43,406 bases of DNA. Origin: Lachnospiraceae bacterium (lineage in GTDB: Bacteria; Bacillota; Clostridia; Lachnospirales; Lachnospiraceae). Both the position numbers and the translations under genes were made by a program. Below the pieces are notes generated by a model. It saw only the letters and a program-made list of their open reading frames with translations. It ran no database searches and had not been told where the DNA came from. The stretch covers positions 1 to 43,406 of the forward strand of contig SVFS01000015.1 in assembly GCA_015056725.1 (NCBI GenBank), read 5' to 3'. Below are positions 1-7,767 of the stretch, piece by piece. Positions within the stretch are counted from its first letter, which is position 1, and the number at the start of each line of letters is the position of its first letter.

Positions 1-85
1 TTCCAATATAATCATTTAATTTATGCAATTTTCCATCTTGGTCAAACAGCTCAAAATCTGGTGCCTTGGTTCCTACTTCTAACAT
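1..85 (-). CDS. Peroxiredoxin (AhpC/TSA, Bcp-like), N-terminal fragment
   Basis: The gene runs off the left edge; only its first 28 codons are present. They read MLEVGTKAPDFELFDQDGKL and continue to NDYIG, which is the usual opening of thioredoxin-dependent peroxiredoxins of the Bcp/AhpC-TSA type (conserved G-x-x-A-P-D-F). The catalytic cysteine would lie beyond the edge. The ATG at 83-85 is preceded by a good AAAGGAGT ribosome site at 91-98 (read on the minus strand). Such enzymes reduce hydrogen peroxide and organic hydroperoxides in the cytoplasm. The family is fairly clear from the N-terminus, but the subfamily is not certain with so little sequence. Confidence 0.75.
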   Translation of the reverse strand, partial: MLEVGTKAPDFELFDQDGKLHKLNDYIG

Positions 86-336
86 ACTTTACTCCTTTCT
101 TAACGATGCGTAAAATTCAAAGTTTCCATCGCATCCATTCTATCACACACACTCTATTAATACCATGACATCATTTACCTAATTAAAATGAACAGAGGCG
201 TGTCACGCCCCTGCTTGATAATTTCCAAAAACTAAAGTGGCAAGCAGTGCATCTGTAATACAAATGCCTCTTGTTGGGAGATTTCCCAAGCCCTTCCGAA
301 CAATTTTTGGCAAAACTGGTTACGCACATAAATGTG
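86..336. other. Intergenic stretch with a short palindrome
   Basis: No convincing gene is seen here. A palindrome GGCGTG-T-CACGCC lies at 197-209. It could end transcription from the small ORF at 337-567, but it has no clear U-tract. The 67-codon minus-strand reading frame across 183-386 has no ribosome site and is not supported. Confidence 0.3.
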
Positions 337-567
337 CTATTCAATGGCATCTCCAATTTTATTAAATCGATGTAACACTTTTCCATAAAGCTGAATCAGC
401 TCATCGTACTTTGCTTTCATACTATTAACGTCTTCCAGATAAATGTTCCCCGTTGCATTTGCCTTTTTAGCATACTGATTCATATTATTACTGATGCTCC
501 AAAGCAATCTACTTGCTTGTAGCAATTCCTCGCAATGCACATTAATGCAAATTCCATCAAGCACCAT
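337..567 (-). CDS. Hypothetical small protein, 76 aa
   Basis: This is an open frame of 76 codons with helix-forming composition (for example MKAKYDELIQLYGKVLHRF near the C-terminus). I do not recognise the family. The ATG is preceded only by AAGAAAG directly abutting it, which is a poor ribosome site. The gene may therefore be a remnant or may lack its true 5' end. It sits between the peroxiredoxin gene and a bidirectional terminator-like hairpin, just outside the left end of element 1. Confidence 0.35.
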   Translation of the reverse strand: MVLDGICINVHCEELLQASRLLWSISNNMNQYAKKANATGNIYLEDVNSMKAKYDELIQLYGKVLHRFNKIGDAIE

Positions 568-635
568 CTTTCTTAAAAAGCCACTTCTATTAAGTATTGA
601 ATAGAATCCAACAATTAAGCAACTTCAAACCACGC

Positions 636-675
636 AAAAAGATCCTACTGAAACATAGTTCAGTAAGACCTTTTC
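636..675. terminator. Bidirectional terminator-like hairpin
   Basis: TACTGAA (646-652) and TTCAGTA (659-665) pair perfectly around a 6-nt loop. A-rich sequence lies on the left side and CCTTTTCT on the right, so it could act in either direction. It separates the small ORF at 337-567 from the element end. Confidence 0.5.
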
Positions 676-730
676 TATTGGACTAACTTCAAAACCACTC
701 GCTAATCTTAAACAACTGCGTTTAGCAAAG

Positions 731-751
731 TGTTATCAAATTGTTATCAAA
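731..751. repeat. Tandem TGTTATCAAA pair, arm-site-like
   Basis: Two exact copies of TGTTATCAAA lie 11 bp apart, one helical turn. The spacing matches the TAGAGCCAAA pair at 978-998, but the sequence differs. Paired direct repeats like this are what N-terminal arm-binding domains of Tn916-like integrases bind. It may be the leftover end of an earlier element whose integrase is gone. Confidence 0.4.
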
Positions 752-807
752 CCATCTCACAAGATGTCTCAAATCCGCTTTTAAATGATTTACACTGCCA
801 GCGGTCT

Positions 808-836
808 CTTATAGATTCGCTACTCGAATCTATAAG
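808..836. repeat. Perfect 12-bp inverted repeat, candidate attL core
   Basis: CTTATAGATTCG (808-819) and CGAATCTATAAG (825-836) flank the 5-nt centre CTACT. The sequence TACTCGAA at 821-828 recurs at the very end of guaA (9753-9760), and two more matching positions precede it. It is therefore the best candidate for the left crossover site of element 1. Confidence 0.45.
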
Positions 837-844
837 CATCGTTC

Positions 845-869
845 GAATAAAAGCCAGTGGCTTTTATTC
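845..869. repeat. 11-bp perfect hairpin
   Basis: GAATAAAAGCC (845-855) pairs with GGCTTTTATTC (859-869) across an AGT loop. No U-tract follows on either strand, so it is not a standard terminator. It lies just inside the proposed left end of element 1 and may be a protein-binding or structural site. Confidence 0.45.
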
Positions 870-977
870 AAACTCCTCGGCGGATAGTGTGAACTGGCTG
901 TTTTTCTATGGTTTTTAATGATTTTATTATTCTTATTTTCCCAAAAATCCTCTCGTATTTATGTCACTCAAAATTTT

Positions 978-998
978 TAGAGCCAAAATAGAGCCAAA
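978..998. repeat. Left arm-type TAGAGCCAAA direct repeat
   Basis: TAGAGCCAAA occurs at 978-987 and 989-998 with an 11-bp period. A matching TAGAGCCA pair, same orientation and period, lies at 9674-9692. Because the pair occurs once near each end of element 1, these are probably arm-binding sites for the integrase encoded at 6697-7755. Confidence 0.5.
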
Positions 999-1037
999 TA
1001 TACTCTACTTACCCATGCAAAAAGCAATACATCTCAT

Positions 1038-2816
1038 TTACACTTTGCTACTTTTTATAAATCCACCAATCTTCTTTTTAGCTGTTATTGTTATATCCTC
1101 CTGTTCAAGTAAATCTTCCAACATTTCAACTAATAATTTATTCTTCCTTTCTATATCGTATTGGCGTCCTATATTATCATTATCTTTTTTTATTTGTAGG
1201 TTTGCAATCATATTATCTACGTCAATATTTCCTAATAAATAATCTCCATAACAGATTAAATTCCTATCAGCTCGGCTACAGTACCCATCTTCAATTTTTT
1301 CTTTTACTTTTTCAAATAATTCTTTATACTCCTTTACATTTGATTCTTTTAATAACGTATATAAAAGCGATCCTGCATTATAATATTGAATACTAAAATC
1401 ATTTTCTTTTTTAATAACTTCTAATGATTCTTTTAAACTGATTTCTGCAATAACATCTAAGGCCACTTTTTTGATATTTCTATTTTTCGATTTTACAAAC
1501 CCTTTCAATGCTTCTATATCTTCAGTAGAATTGAAAATATACGCAATATTATATTCATCTCTTAAAATTTCTAATGTAAGCAATATAGAATACTCATCTA
1601 ATCCTTTTAGTTTATCCCATATTTCCGTATTGCTCTCAACCAAATTCCCTGCACCAGTTAAAAGTGCAATCATTAAGTTAGCATTATCAGTATCATTTTC
1701 GCCAAACGAGTTAAATAAAACATCTTTAATATTATCCCTAAGTTTCGGACTTACCAAATATACTCCTTCTGACTGAAATCCATATTTGCACATACAATTC
1801 ACAAAATCTCTTTTTTCCTTTTCATCCCCCTTTTTCCAAAGAGTATACCATTCTTCAAAAATACTATCATCACTTAATCGACTAGACAATTTACACATAC
1901 ACATAATAATTTTATTACTATGGTTAGTCGTTAGATTCTCTTGAATAAATTCCCACAAGCTTGCTGCTACATCAATATCCAATTGGACAGACAAAAAATA
2001 ATCCCAAATACATTTCTCTAAATCACTATCCTTGCATTCTTTCAAAATTTTCAAAATTTTTTTCTGCTGTATTTTTAAACTTTTCGTTTTCCTTAAAACA
2101 TTAATCGTGCTTTGAAGTATCTGTTCGTCCGTTCTATTCAGTAATTGAGTTAAACTTAACTTGATAACTGCATCATTAGGACAATATTTACAAATTTCTA
2201 TTAAAGAAACCAATAGATCTATAGATATTTTTTCATCTTCTAATAATTTATTAATCAATTGAATAAAGGTATCTCTATAAAACAAAGTTCTCTCAGAATA
2301 TCCAAAACTTTCAAGAAATTCAATAGTTTCATTTTCATTTTTTATATTCTCTATCTTTTCTATTACCTGCGCAGCACTTAACTTATATTCCGTAAATTCA
2401 TTCTTATCATCTACTATTTCATTAATATCAAAACGCCTAATTAAAACTGGTATATTCTCATTATATTTTCTAGAACTAGACATATCAGCATATAATTTTC
2501 CTTTTAAAAACCCGGGTAATTCACATCTCCCAACAAGAATAGGAATTGCTATAACTTTCTTACCATCTATTTCCTTATTCATTGCAATATCTAATTCTTT
2601 TTTTACCCATTCTGAATGCACTGAATTTTCTGAAATTAGTGCTATAAGAAAATCCATATGATCCAAACCATCTCTTATTTTTTCAATTAAAGAATCGCCT
2701 AATCTTATTTCTGACTCATCAATCCATACTTTTATTCCATATTTATCTAATTCTTTAGCTATTTTCCTTGCCATAGGTTTATCCTTATAATTATGGCTTA
2801 TAAATACATTTATCAT
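1038..2816 (-). CDS. TIR-domain protein with helical-repeat C-terminus
   Basis: The 592-residue protein starts with a TIR fold of about 130 residues: MINVFISHNYKD, then YGIKVWIDE, then SEWVKKELDIAM with a candidate catalytic glutamate at residue 74, equivalent to the NADase glutamate of SARM1-type TIR domains. Residues of about 180-590 are almost all alpha-helical, leucine- and lysine-rich and repeat-like (HEAT/ARM style), with no membrane segment. Bacterial TIR proteins commonly deplete NAD+ in anti-phage abortive infection, with the attached domain acting as sensor. That role here is inferred from architecture and cargo position. The ATG has a strong AGGAGG site 9 nt upstream. It is the leftmost gene of element 1 and is AT-richer than the mobilization genes, suggesting separate acquisition. 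Confidence 0.75.
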   Translation of the reverse strand: MINVFISHNYKDKPMARKIAKELDKYGIKVWIDESEIRLGDSLIEKIRDGLDHMDFLIALISENSVHSEWVKKELDIAMNKEIDGKKVIAIPILVGRCELPGFLKGKLYADMSSSRKYNENIPVLIRRFDINEIVDDKNEFTEYKLSAAQVIEKIENIKNENETIEFLESFGYSERTLFYRDTFIQLINKLLEDEKISIDLLVSLIEICKYCPNDAVIKLSLTQLLNRTDEQILQSTINVLRKTKSLKIQQKKILKILKECKDSDLEKCIWDYFLSVQLDIDVAASLWEFIQENLTTNHSNKIIMCMCKLSSRLSDDSIFEEWYTLWKKGDEKEKRDFVNCMCKYGFQSEGVYLVSPKLRDNIKDVLFNSFGENDTDNANLMIALLTGAGNLVESNTEIWDKLKGLDEYSILLTLEILRDEYNIAYIFNSTEDIEALKGFVKSKNRNIKKVALDVIAEISLKESLEVIKKENDFSIQYYNAGSLLYTLLKESNVKEYKELFEKVKEKIEDGYCSRADRNLICYGDYLLGNIDVDNMIANLQIKKDNDNIGRQYDIERKNKLLVEMLEDLLEQEDITITAKKKIGGFIKSSKV

Positions 2817-3247
2817 TTGCTGATCCTCCTATTAAGCATTCCCTGCCTATGTTTCTCTTTCCATTTCTGTTGTTTCAGTTCAACTTGACGTTGTTTCTCT
2901 GTTTTCCATTGTCCGCAGTTCACAATCTTCCGTTCCGTTTCATCTGCTCTTGCTGTACTTTTGTTCCTATCCCGATATTCTATACCTCGTTTCCATACTT
3001 CATGCTATACCCATTTAGGATTTCGACCAACTTCTTTTACATCAGTTGCCACAGCCGAACTAAATCGTAGTTAATAGTAATTTTTTAAAATGATTCGTAT
3101 ATCTCATAGTCTTTTAATTCTGCACCAAATATTACTCTACACAGATAACTTTCTGTCTGATACGCATTCAAGCCCCTATCCAAAATGATTCTTTAAAAAA
3201 CACTGTCAACTTTGTCCATAACTATGTTTCCTTATCTTTTTTAATTC

Positions 3248-3267
3248 ACATGGTGCTAGCACCATGT
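3248..3267. promoter_or_regulatory. 20-bp perfect palindrome
   Basis: ACATGGTGCT and its exact reverse complement AGCACCATGT form an uninterrupted 20-bp palindrome between the TIR gene and the mobilization operon. It lacks a loop and a U-tract, so it looks more like a dimeric protein-binding site than a terminator. Confidence 0.4.
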
Positions 3268-3375
3268 TTATATGAGCAACAAGGAAACAATCATTTTCAT
3301 TTCAACACTACAAATTCCAATTTTGTCTTTTTGATTATACCACCTTCTGTCCTCACATACCACTACAAAATACAA

Positions 3376-3395
3376 GGCATGACAACCGCCATGCC
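3376..3395 (-). terminator. Hairpin downstream of mobilization operon
   Basis: GGCATG (3376-3381) pairs with CATGCC (3390-3395) around an 8-nt loop, 7 bp beyond the stop codon of the 104-residue ORF. On the minus strand the following sequence is TTGTATTTTG, only weakly U-rich. It is probably a weak terminator. Confidence 0.4.
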
Positions 3396-3402
3396 CTACA
3401 TC

Positions 3403-3717
3403 TTACCGTTCTAACGCCCTCTCTATCTTCCATTTCTGCCCTTTCAAATCATTCTGTTTCTCATACAAACTATTCCTCTCTTTACAAAGCTCTTTCATAC
3501 GCTCCAACTGCGCCCTTACTCCCTCCCGGCAATCCGGCTCTATCTTCTTGTATTCCCCGGTCAGATTGCGGATTATATTATTGTTCTCCTTAATCTGCTC
3601 CGACAGGCATACCCAGTCTATCAGGTTTTGCACTTCCCTATCCGTTTCATAAAGGTCTGTTTCTGCCACGATTTTAGCACACAGCCGCACCATGACTTTC
3701 TTTTCCATATCCGTCAT
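3403..3717 (-). CDS. Small coiled-coil protein of the mobilization operon, 104 aa
   Basis: I do not recognise a named family. The protein is charged, mostly helical and likely coiled coil from about residue 40 onward (IKENNNIIRNLTGEY, then repeated E/K/L heptad-like pattern). Its ATG lies 20 bp downstream of the relaxase stop codon, with AGGAT upstream, so it is almost surely co-transcribed with the MobV gene. A structural or accessory role in transfer is possible but is an inference from position only. A short hairpin follows the stop. Confidence 0.6.
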   Translation of the reverse strand: MTDMEKKVMVRLCAKIVAETDLYETDREVQNLIDWVCLSEQIKENNNIIRNLTGEYKKIEPDCREGVRAQLERMKELCKERNSLYEKQNDLKGQKWKIERALER

Positions 3718-3737
3718 TTTATCAATCCTATCCTTTC

Positions 3738-5108
3738 CTATCTGCTCATTTCAAAGGTACGTTTCGGGCGTTTATTCTTCCTTTCTGCCTGCTCCATTGC
3801 TTTTGATTGTTCCACTATCGACCGCACCTGTTCCCTGCCAAAATAATGCTCCAAACGTCCCAAATCAGACACTTTTTCCTGCAATTTGTCTATAGTATCA
3901 CTCTGCGCCATAACCTTATCTGTCAGACGGCTAATCTGCTTCTGTTGTCCGTCAACCTTAACAATCAGCTTCTTGACCTGCTCTGCAAGCTGTACACATT
4001 TGATTGTCAGACTTTTTACCACTTCTTTCAGTTTTTCCACAAGCGGCACAGCATTTTTATCACGGTAAGCCTTAGCACTCATTAATGCCCCCGGTTCCGG
4101 CAACTGCCATTTCGCATCTTCATCATAGGCGTGTATGTTCCGTTCCATTATTTCCTTAGACTGAACCATTTTATTGATTTCCTGCTGCAACTTTTTCTGC
4201 TGGTTCTCTAATTTCTCATTTTCCGATAGCAGTTTTTCCTTATCCTCTGTCAGTATTTCTGTCTGCTCCTTCAGCCAATTACTTTCTGCGGAAAGCTCTG
4301 ACACCTCCTGCCGAATTGTTTCGCCCTCTTTCCGTATCTGCTCCGTTTTCTCCTCTGCCTTAATCTGCTGATACAAAATGTTGTTTAATTCCACCTTGTT
4401 ATCAGGGAGCGTCTGTTCCAGTTGTTCAACCTCTTTCTGTCGTTCCTGCTTTTCAAAATCAAGTACGGACAAATGTTTATTATGTGTTCCCAACTGTTTC
4501 CATTGCACATCATATCGCCCCATGACCCTTGAAAGCTCCTGCTTTTCCGATTCTATCCACTGATTCCATTCCGTTGCCCCTCTTGTACCGCCCTTAAAGC
4601 CCTGCTCTGCCAATGCTCCCTTTAGGGAAACTCTGATATCAAGTCCACGCTTACTGTTACGGATAAAGGGAACAAAGTCAATGTGAATGTGCGGTGTTTC
4701 CTCGTCCATGTGCAAATGAGCCGAAAATACATAGAGGTTCGGATTGCGTCTTTGAAAATCCTGCATAAAATCAATCAGTATTTCCTTTGCAAGCTCTCCC
4801 TCTTTGCTTTTTGCGTTCATATCGTCTTTATTTCCAATTTGCAGAATGACTTCATGGAACAGCTTCTCCTGCTTGCTCTGCCTTATTTTTTCGTAATAAT
4901 TGTCAATCTTTCTATCACTTCGTTTCTGCTTCGCATTATACCTCTCTAATGCTTCATCAAATAATTCGTGATATACTTCCTTAATATCCGTATGGCAAAA
5001 CTCTACATTATAAATGCTTCGTTCTGTATCAACATTCTTTGCATTAAAGGCTCTCGTATTGTGATTGACCGAGCCTTTCCCCATCATGCCACTGATTGTT
5101 CTCTCCAA
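3738..5108 (-). CDS. MobV-family relaxase (Pre/Mob)
   Basis: This is a relaxase that nicks the transfer origin and leads the strand into a recipient, using another element's secretion machinery. Two MobV signatures are visible: an N-terminal H-N-T-R at residues 16-19 followed by N-x-D-x-x-R, and the metal-binding H-x-D-E-x-T-P-H-x-H motif (HLHMDEETPHIHIDF, residues 131-145). Residues of about 210-440 are long coiled coil, as usual for the family, and 456 residues is a normal length. The start is a TTG with a strong AGGAGG site 8 nt upstream (5113-5120 region). No ATG is present until residue 8. The gene lies between the proposed oriT and a small helical protein gene. Confidence 0.85.
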   Translation of the reverse strand: MERTISGMMGKGSVNHNTRAFNAKNVDTERSIYNVEFCHTDIKEVYHELFDEALERYNAKQKRSDRKIDNYYEKIRQSKQEKLFHEVILQIGNKDDMNAKSKEGELAKEILIDFMQDFQRRNPNLYVFSAHLHMDEETPHIHIDFVPFIRNSKRGLDIRVSLKGALAEQGFKGGTRGATEWNQWIESEKQELSRVMGRYDVQWKQLGTHNKHLSVLDFEKQERQKEVEQLEQTLPDNKVELNNILYQQIKAEEKTEQIRKEGETIRQEVSELSAESNWLKEQTEILTEDKEKLLSENEKLENQQKKLQQEINKMVQSKEIMERNIHAYDEDAKWQLPEPGALMSAKAYRDKNAVPLVEKLKEVVKSLTIKCVQLAEQVKKLIVKVDGQQKQISRLTDKVMAQSDTIDKLQEKVSDLGRLEHYFGREQVRSIVEQSKAMEQAERKNKRPKRTFEMSR

Positions 5109-5149
5109 TAGGCACTCCTCCTTTTTTATCTGTCATATATTTTGTGCCG

Positions 5150-5260
5150 AGCAGGCAAAAGCGAGATTTCCTCGCTTAGGCTTTGTTACTTTCGTCGAAA
5201 GTAACGCAAAAGCACTTTTGACAGCCGTACCGTCCATCAAAAGCTGCTATTGCGCCCTGC
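5150..5260. other. Candidate origin of transfer (oriT)
   Basis: Just upstream of the MobV gene lie two strong inverted repeats: AAGCGAG/CTCGCTT (5159-5165/5171-5177) and GTTACTTTCG-T-CGAAAGTAAC (5185-5205, ten-base arms around one base). MobV relaxases nick inside or beside such hairpins directly upstream of their own gene. I cannot place the nick. Confidence 0.5.
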
Positions 5261-5266
5261 CGGGAG

Positions 5267-6217
5267 CTATTGCGGCTGTTCCAGCCGCTCTGTTACCGCC
5301 GCCTTTTTGGCTTTCCAAAGCGTTTTCTTTTTGATACCTCGCTCCCTTGCCGCTTCTGTAATCTCATTGCAGGACATCTGCCCCTCTGCTAATATTTCCG
5401 CAAGAAATGTTTTAGCGTCCTTTGTCTTCTGTCCCCTGCTTTCGCCGGAAAGCAATTCTTCCACCGTAATGTCATAAACGCCTTCCCACGTAAAACCGTT
5501 GTCTTTATCCATGCGAAACGCTATGGAAGATCCCTCCGGTGCAAGACTGCTCTTGTCATGTGCTATCACTCGCAGGGTGGTATCATCTTTTATTCTGCCG
5601 ACTACAAGCACGCTTCGTGCCGTAGCCTGAAAATCTATTGAACCCAGTCCCCGGTAAGTAGACTTACTGCCGCTTGCTTTATTCATGTGACCGATAAGAA
5701 TAATCGCACATCCATACTCCTCTGCAATGTTTCCCAACTGCTTTAATACCGGTCTAATTTCATTTGCCCGGTGCATATCCACATCTGCCCCTAAATAGGC
5801 TTGTATCGGGTCTAAAACAACCATTTTCGCCCCGGTTTCCTTAATCGCCCGGACAAGTCTTTCATCTGTCATGCTAAGGCAGTCAACGCTTTCATCAATA
5901 ACCAATACCCGGTTACAATCTGCTCCGGCTTCTAATAGTCTCGGTTTTATAGTATCTTCCAAGCTGTCCTCTGCATTTTGGTAAATCACATTGACCGGCT
6001 CTCTGCCCTCTGCTGTTTCCTCACAAGGGAGTGCTTCTCCTTTTGTGAGGAGTGCCGCAAGGTGCAAAATAAAAGTGGTCTTTCCCTCTCCCGGATCGCC
6101 CTGCACTATCGTCAGCTTTCCATAGGGAATATAGGGATACCACAGCCAGTTTACCTCTCTTGCTTCTACCTCTTCCATGTTGATTAAACGATAATTCTTT
6201 TCTCTTTTTTCTTCCAT
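5267..6217 (-). CDS. RepA/RecA-like AAA ATPase
   Basis: A 316-residue ATPase with Walker A GDPGEGKTT (residues 40-48) and Walker B MVVLDPIQAY (D136), followed by ILIGHMNKASG and a GLGSIDF segment typical of the RepA-type hexameric helicase / AAA_25 group. The C-terminus (about 260-316) looks like a small helix-turn-helix. Genes of this type sit beside MobC and MobV genes in many clostridial mobilizable elements and probably act as a DNA helicase for element replication or transfer. The ATG has GGAGG six bases upstream. The gene ends at the edge of the candidate oriT. Confidence 0.75.
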   Translation of the reverse strand: MEEKREKNYRLINMEEVEAREVNWLWYPYIPYGKLTIVQGDPGEGKTTFILHLAALLTKGEALPCEETAEGREPVNVIYQNAEDSLEDTIKPRLLEAGADCNRVLVIDESVDCLSMTDERLVRAIKETGAKMVVLDPIQAYLGADVDMHRANEIRPVLKQLGNIAEEYGCAIILIGHMNKASGSKSTYRGLGSIDFQATARSVLVVGRIKDDTTLRVIAHDKSSLAPEGSSIAFRMDKDNGFTWEGVYDITVEELLSGESRGQKTKDAKTFLAEILAEGQMSCNEITEAARERGIKKKTLWKAKKAAVTERLEQPQ

Positions 6218-6253
6218 TTGTGTCCTCCACTGAAATAATCTGATTGAGTTTCA

Positions 6254-6304
6254 GCAGAGCCTTTGCTATACTATATTTGCGAGATATAGTTACATAGGCT
6301 CTGC
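6254..6304. promoter_or_regulatory. Long two-part hairpin before the ATPase gene
   Basis: GCAGAGCCT (6254-6262) pairs perfectly with AGGCTCTGC (6296-6304), and an inner ACTATAT/ATATAGT stem lies within it. No U-tract follows on the minus strand. It sits between the MobC-like gene and the ATPase gene and could be an mRNA processing, attenuation or protein-binding site. Confidence 0.4.
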
Positions 6305-6325
6305 CTTTGTACTAAAATGTCCTTG

Positions 6326-6696
6326 TCAGTCGGCAGGGGCATTTTTCTGTTCATTTTCCCACAGATACTTTGCACCATCTAACATCCAAAGAATTGCTTT
6401 TAACATATCCAAGCAGTCATTCCGCATATCTTCCAGTCCCTCCGGCGTTAATGTGACCTCAGCATTTTCAAACTGCTCTGTCACTTCCCGGATATTAGTC
6501 TGCATGACCTTTAATTCCTCTACCAACTGATAGACCAGCTCTTTTCTTCCAACCACGCAAACCGGTTATAAATGCAGGAGCGGACAAAATAATCTTTCTT
6601 TTTCAGTCCACTTGCCAAAATCTTTGCTTCAATTTCTTCCCTTTCTCTAGGTGATATATGAAAACTGATTGTTGGATATTTATGTTCTCCGCTCAT
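6326..6696 (-). pseudogene. MobC-like relaxosome accessory gene, frameshifted
   Basis: Two overlapping frames appear to be one gene. Frame 1 starts with the ATG at 6694-6696, directly after the integrase stop codon. It reads MSGEHKYPTISFHISPRERE and then DYFVRSCIYNR before running out at 6520. Frame 2 (6556-6326) continues GRKELVYQLVEELKVMQTN to the end WMLDGAKYLWENEQKNAPAD. Joined near 6557-6565 (around CGGTTTGCG), they give about 123 residues with the ribbon-helix-helix start and helical tail expected of MobC-type relaxosome proteins. A single missing base explains the break. Programmed frameshifting or coupled re-initiation at the GTG at 6556 are alternatives. Confidence 0.6.
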
Positions 6697-7755
6697 TTAC
6701 ATTTCCTCCCTGCTGTTTTCCATTTCAAGCCTATCCGCAAGTTCTCCCTGCTTATTCGGATATAAATGTGAATAGGTGTTTAAAGTTGTTTCAATCTTTT
6801 CATGTCCTAACCGCTCCGCAATCGCCAATGGCGTAAATCCCATTTCCACGAGCAAAGAAGCGTGTGAATGCCGCAAATCGTGAAGCCTTATTCTTTTTAT
6901 CCCGGACGCCTTAATGCCCCGGATAATCTCATGTTCCATATAAGATTTTGTAAAACGGAACATTCTTTCCTCTGCCATAATTCCATATAAATGCAAAACA
7001 TACTCCTGCAATTCTTCTGCAAGAAATGGCGGTATTGTGATTATCCTCTTGCTTTTTGGTGTCTTAGGCGGTGTAATAATATCCCTGCCACCGATACGCT
7101 GATAGGACTTGTTGACTGAAATAGTACGCTTTTCAAAATCAATATCATTATAAGTTAATGCCAAAAGCTCCCCTATCCTCATGCCCGTCCAGTATAAAAT
7201 CAGAAATGCTATTTTGGTTTCCGGCTTGTCCTCCACCGTAGCAAGAAACTGTTTAAATTCCTGCTTTGTCCAAAATTCCCTTTCTCCTGCACTGCTCTTT
7301 CCAATGCTCCCTGCCTTGCGGCATGGATTGTCTTTTAAGTCATAATATCGCACCGCATAATTGAAAATTGCCGATAGCTGATTGTTGACCGTTTTCAGAT
7401 ATGTTTCCGAATAGCCTTTCTTCATTAGCATATTCTGCCATGCACGAATATCGGAAGCCTTAATATCACACATACGTTTTTTCTTGAAATAAGGAATAAT
7501 CTTCAAATCAATGATAAACTTCTTTGTTCTCATGGTATTTTCACGCAGTCGGTGTTCCATATCCTCATAGTAGATTTCAACGAAATTTTCAAAATTGATG
7601 TCTAAATTTTTCTGCTGTTGCAGGAAATCACGCTCCCACTGTTCGGCTTCTGCCTTTGTCTTGAAACCCCTCTTATTCTTTTTATGGCTTACTCCCTGCC
7701 AGTCCTTATAGTAGAACTGGCAACGCCACATCTTTCCATCTCTTGTTGCTGACAC
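6697..7755 (-). CDS. int: Tyrosine recombinase / integrase of element 1
   Basis: This enzyme catalyses integration and excision of the element. An N-terminal arm-DNA-binding domain (about 1-50), a core-binding helical domain (about 55-145) and the catalytic domain are all present. The catalytic residues are R193 in TGMRIGE, a lysine near 234-236, H292-x-x-R295 in LHDLRHS, H318 in LGH and the nucleophile Y328 in NTYSH. The 352-residue length is normal for Tn916-like integrases. The start is GTG with GGGAGG upstream. It lies 12 bp beyond the excisionase stop codon, and its own stop codon abuts the next ATG. The paired TAGAGCC repeats at both ends of the element are its likely arm sites. Confidence 0.93.
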   Translation of the reverse strand: MSATRDGKMWRCQFYYKDWQGVSHKKNKRGFKTKAEAEQWERDFLQQQKNLDINFENFVEIYYEDMEHRLRENTMRTKKFIIDLKIIPYFKKKRMCDIKASDIRAWQNMLMKKGYSETYLKTVNNQLSAIFNYAVRYYDLKDNPCRKAGSIGKSSAGEREFWTKQEFKQFLATVEDKPETKIAFLILYWTGMRIGELLALTYNDIDFEKRTISVNKSYQRIGGRDIITPPKTPKSKRIITIPPFLAEELQEYVLHLYGIMAEERMFRFTKSYMEHEIIRGIKASGIKRIRLHDLRHSHASLLVEMGFTPLAIAERLGHEKIETTLNTYSHLYPNKQGELADRLEMENSREEM

Positions 7756-7767
7756 AAAACCACCTCC

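Larger units (their letters stand above)
568..1037. other. Gene-free left end region of element 1
   Basis: No gene is seen. The stretch holds, in order: the hairpin at 646-665; an 11-bp-period direct repeat of TGTTATCAAA (731-740, 742-751); a perfect 12-bp inverted repeat (808-819/825-836); an 11-bp hairpin with loop AGT (845-855/859-869); and the 11-bp-period TAGAGCCAAA pair (978-998). This density of repeats fits the end of one or more integrative elements. Confidence 0.6.
2817..3402. other. Gene-free stretch between TIR gene and mobilization operon
   Basis: About 590 bp without a credible gene. The plus-strand 73-codon frame at 2849-3070 is compositionally biased (F/P/S-rich) and has no ribosome site. 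The stretch contains the TIR gene's ribosome site at 2821-2830, a 20-bp perfect palindrome (3248-3267) and a hairpin beyond the mobilization operon (3376-3395). The promoter of the TIR gene should lie here but I could not place it with confidence. Confidence 0.5.

Noticed and set aside
183-386. 67-codon minus-strand frame left of element 1
   Set aside because: No ribosome site, overlaps another frame and crosses a palindrome; probably chance.
2849-3070. 73-codon plus-strand frame between the TIR and mobilization genes
   Set aside because: No ribosome site, strongly biased F/S/P composition, and no relation to neighbours.
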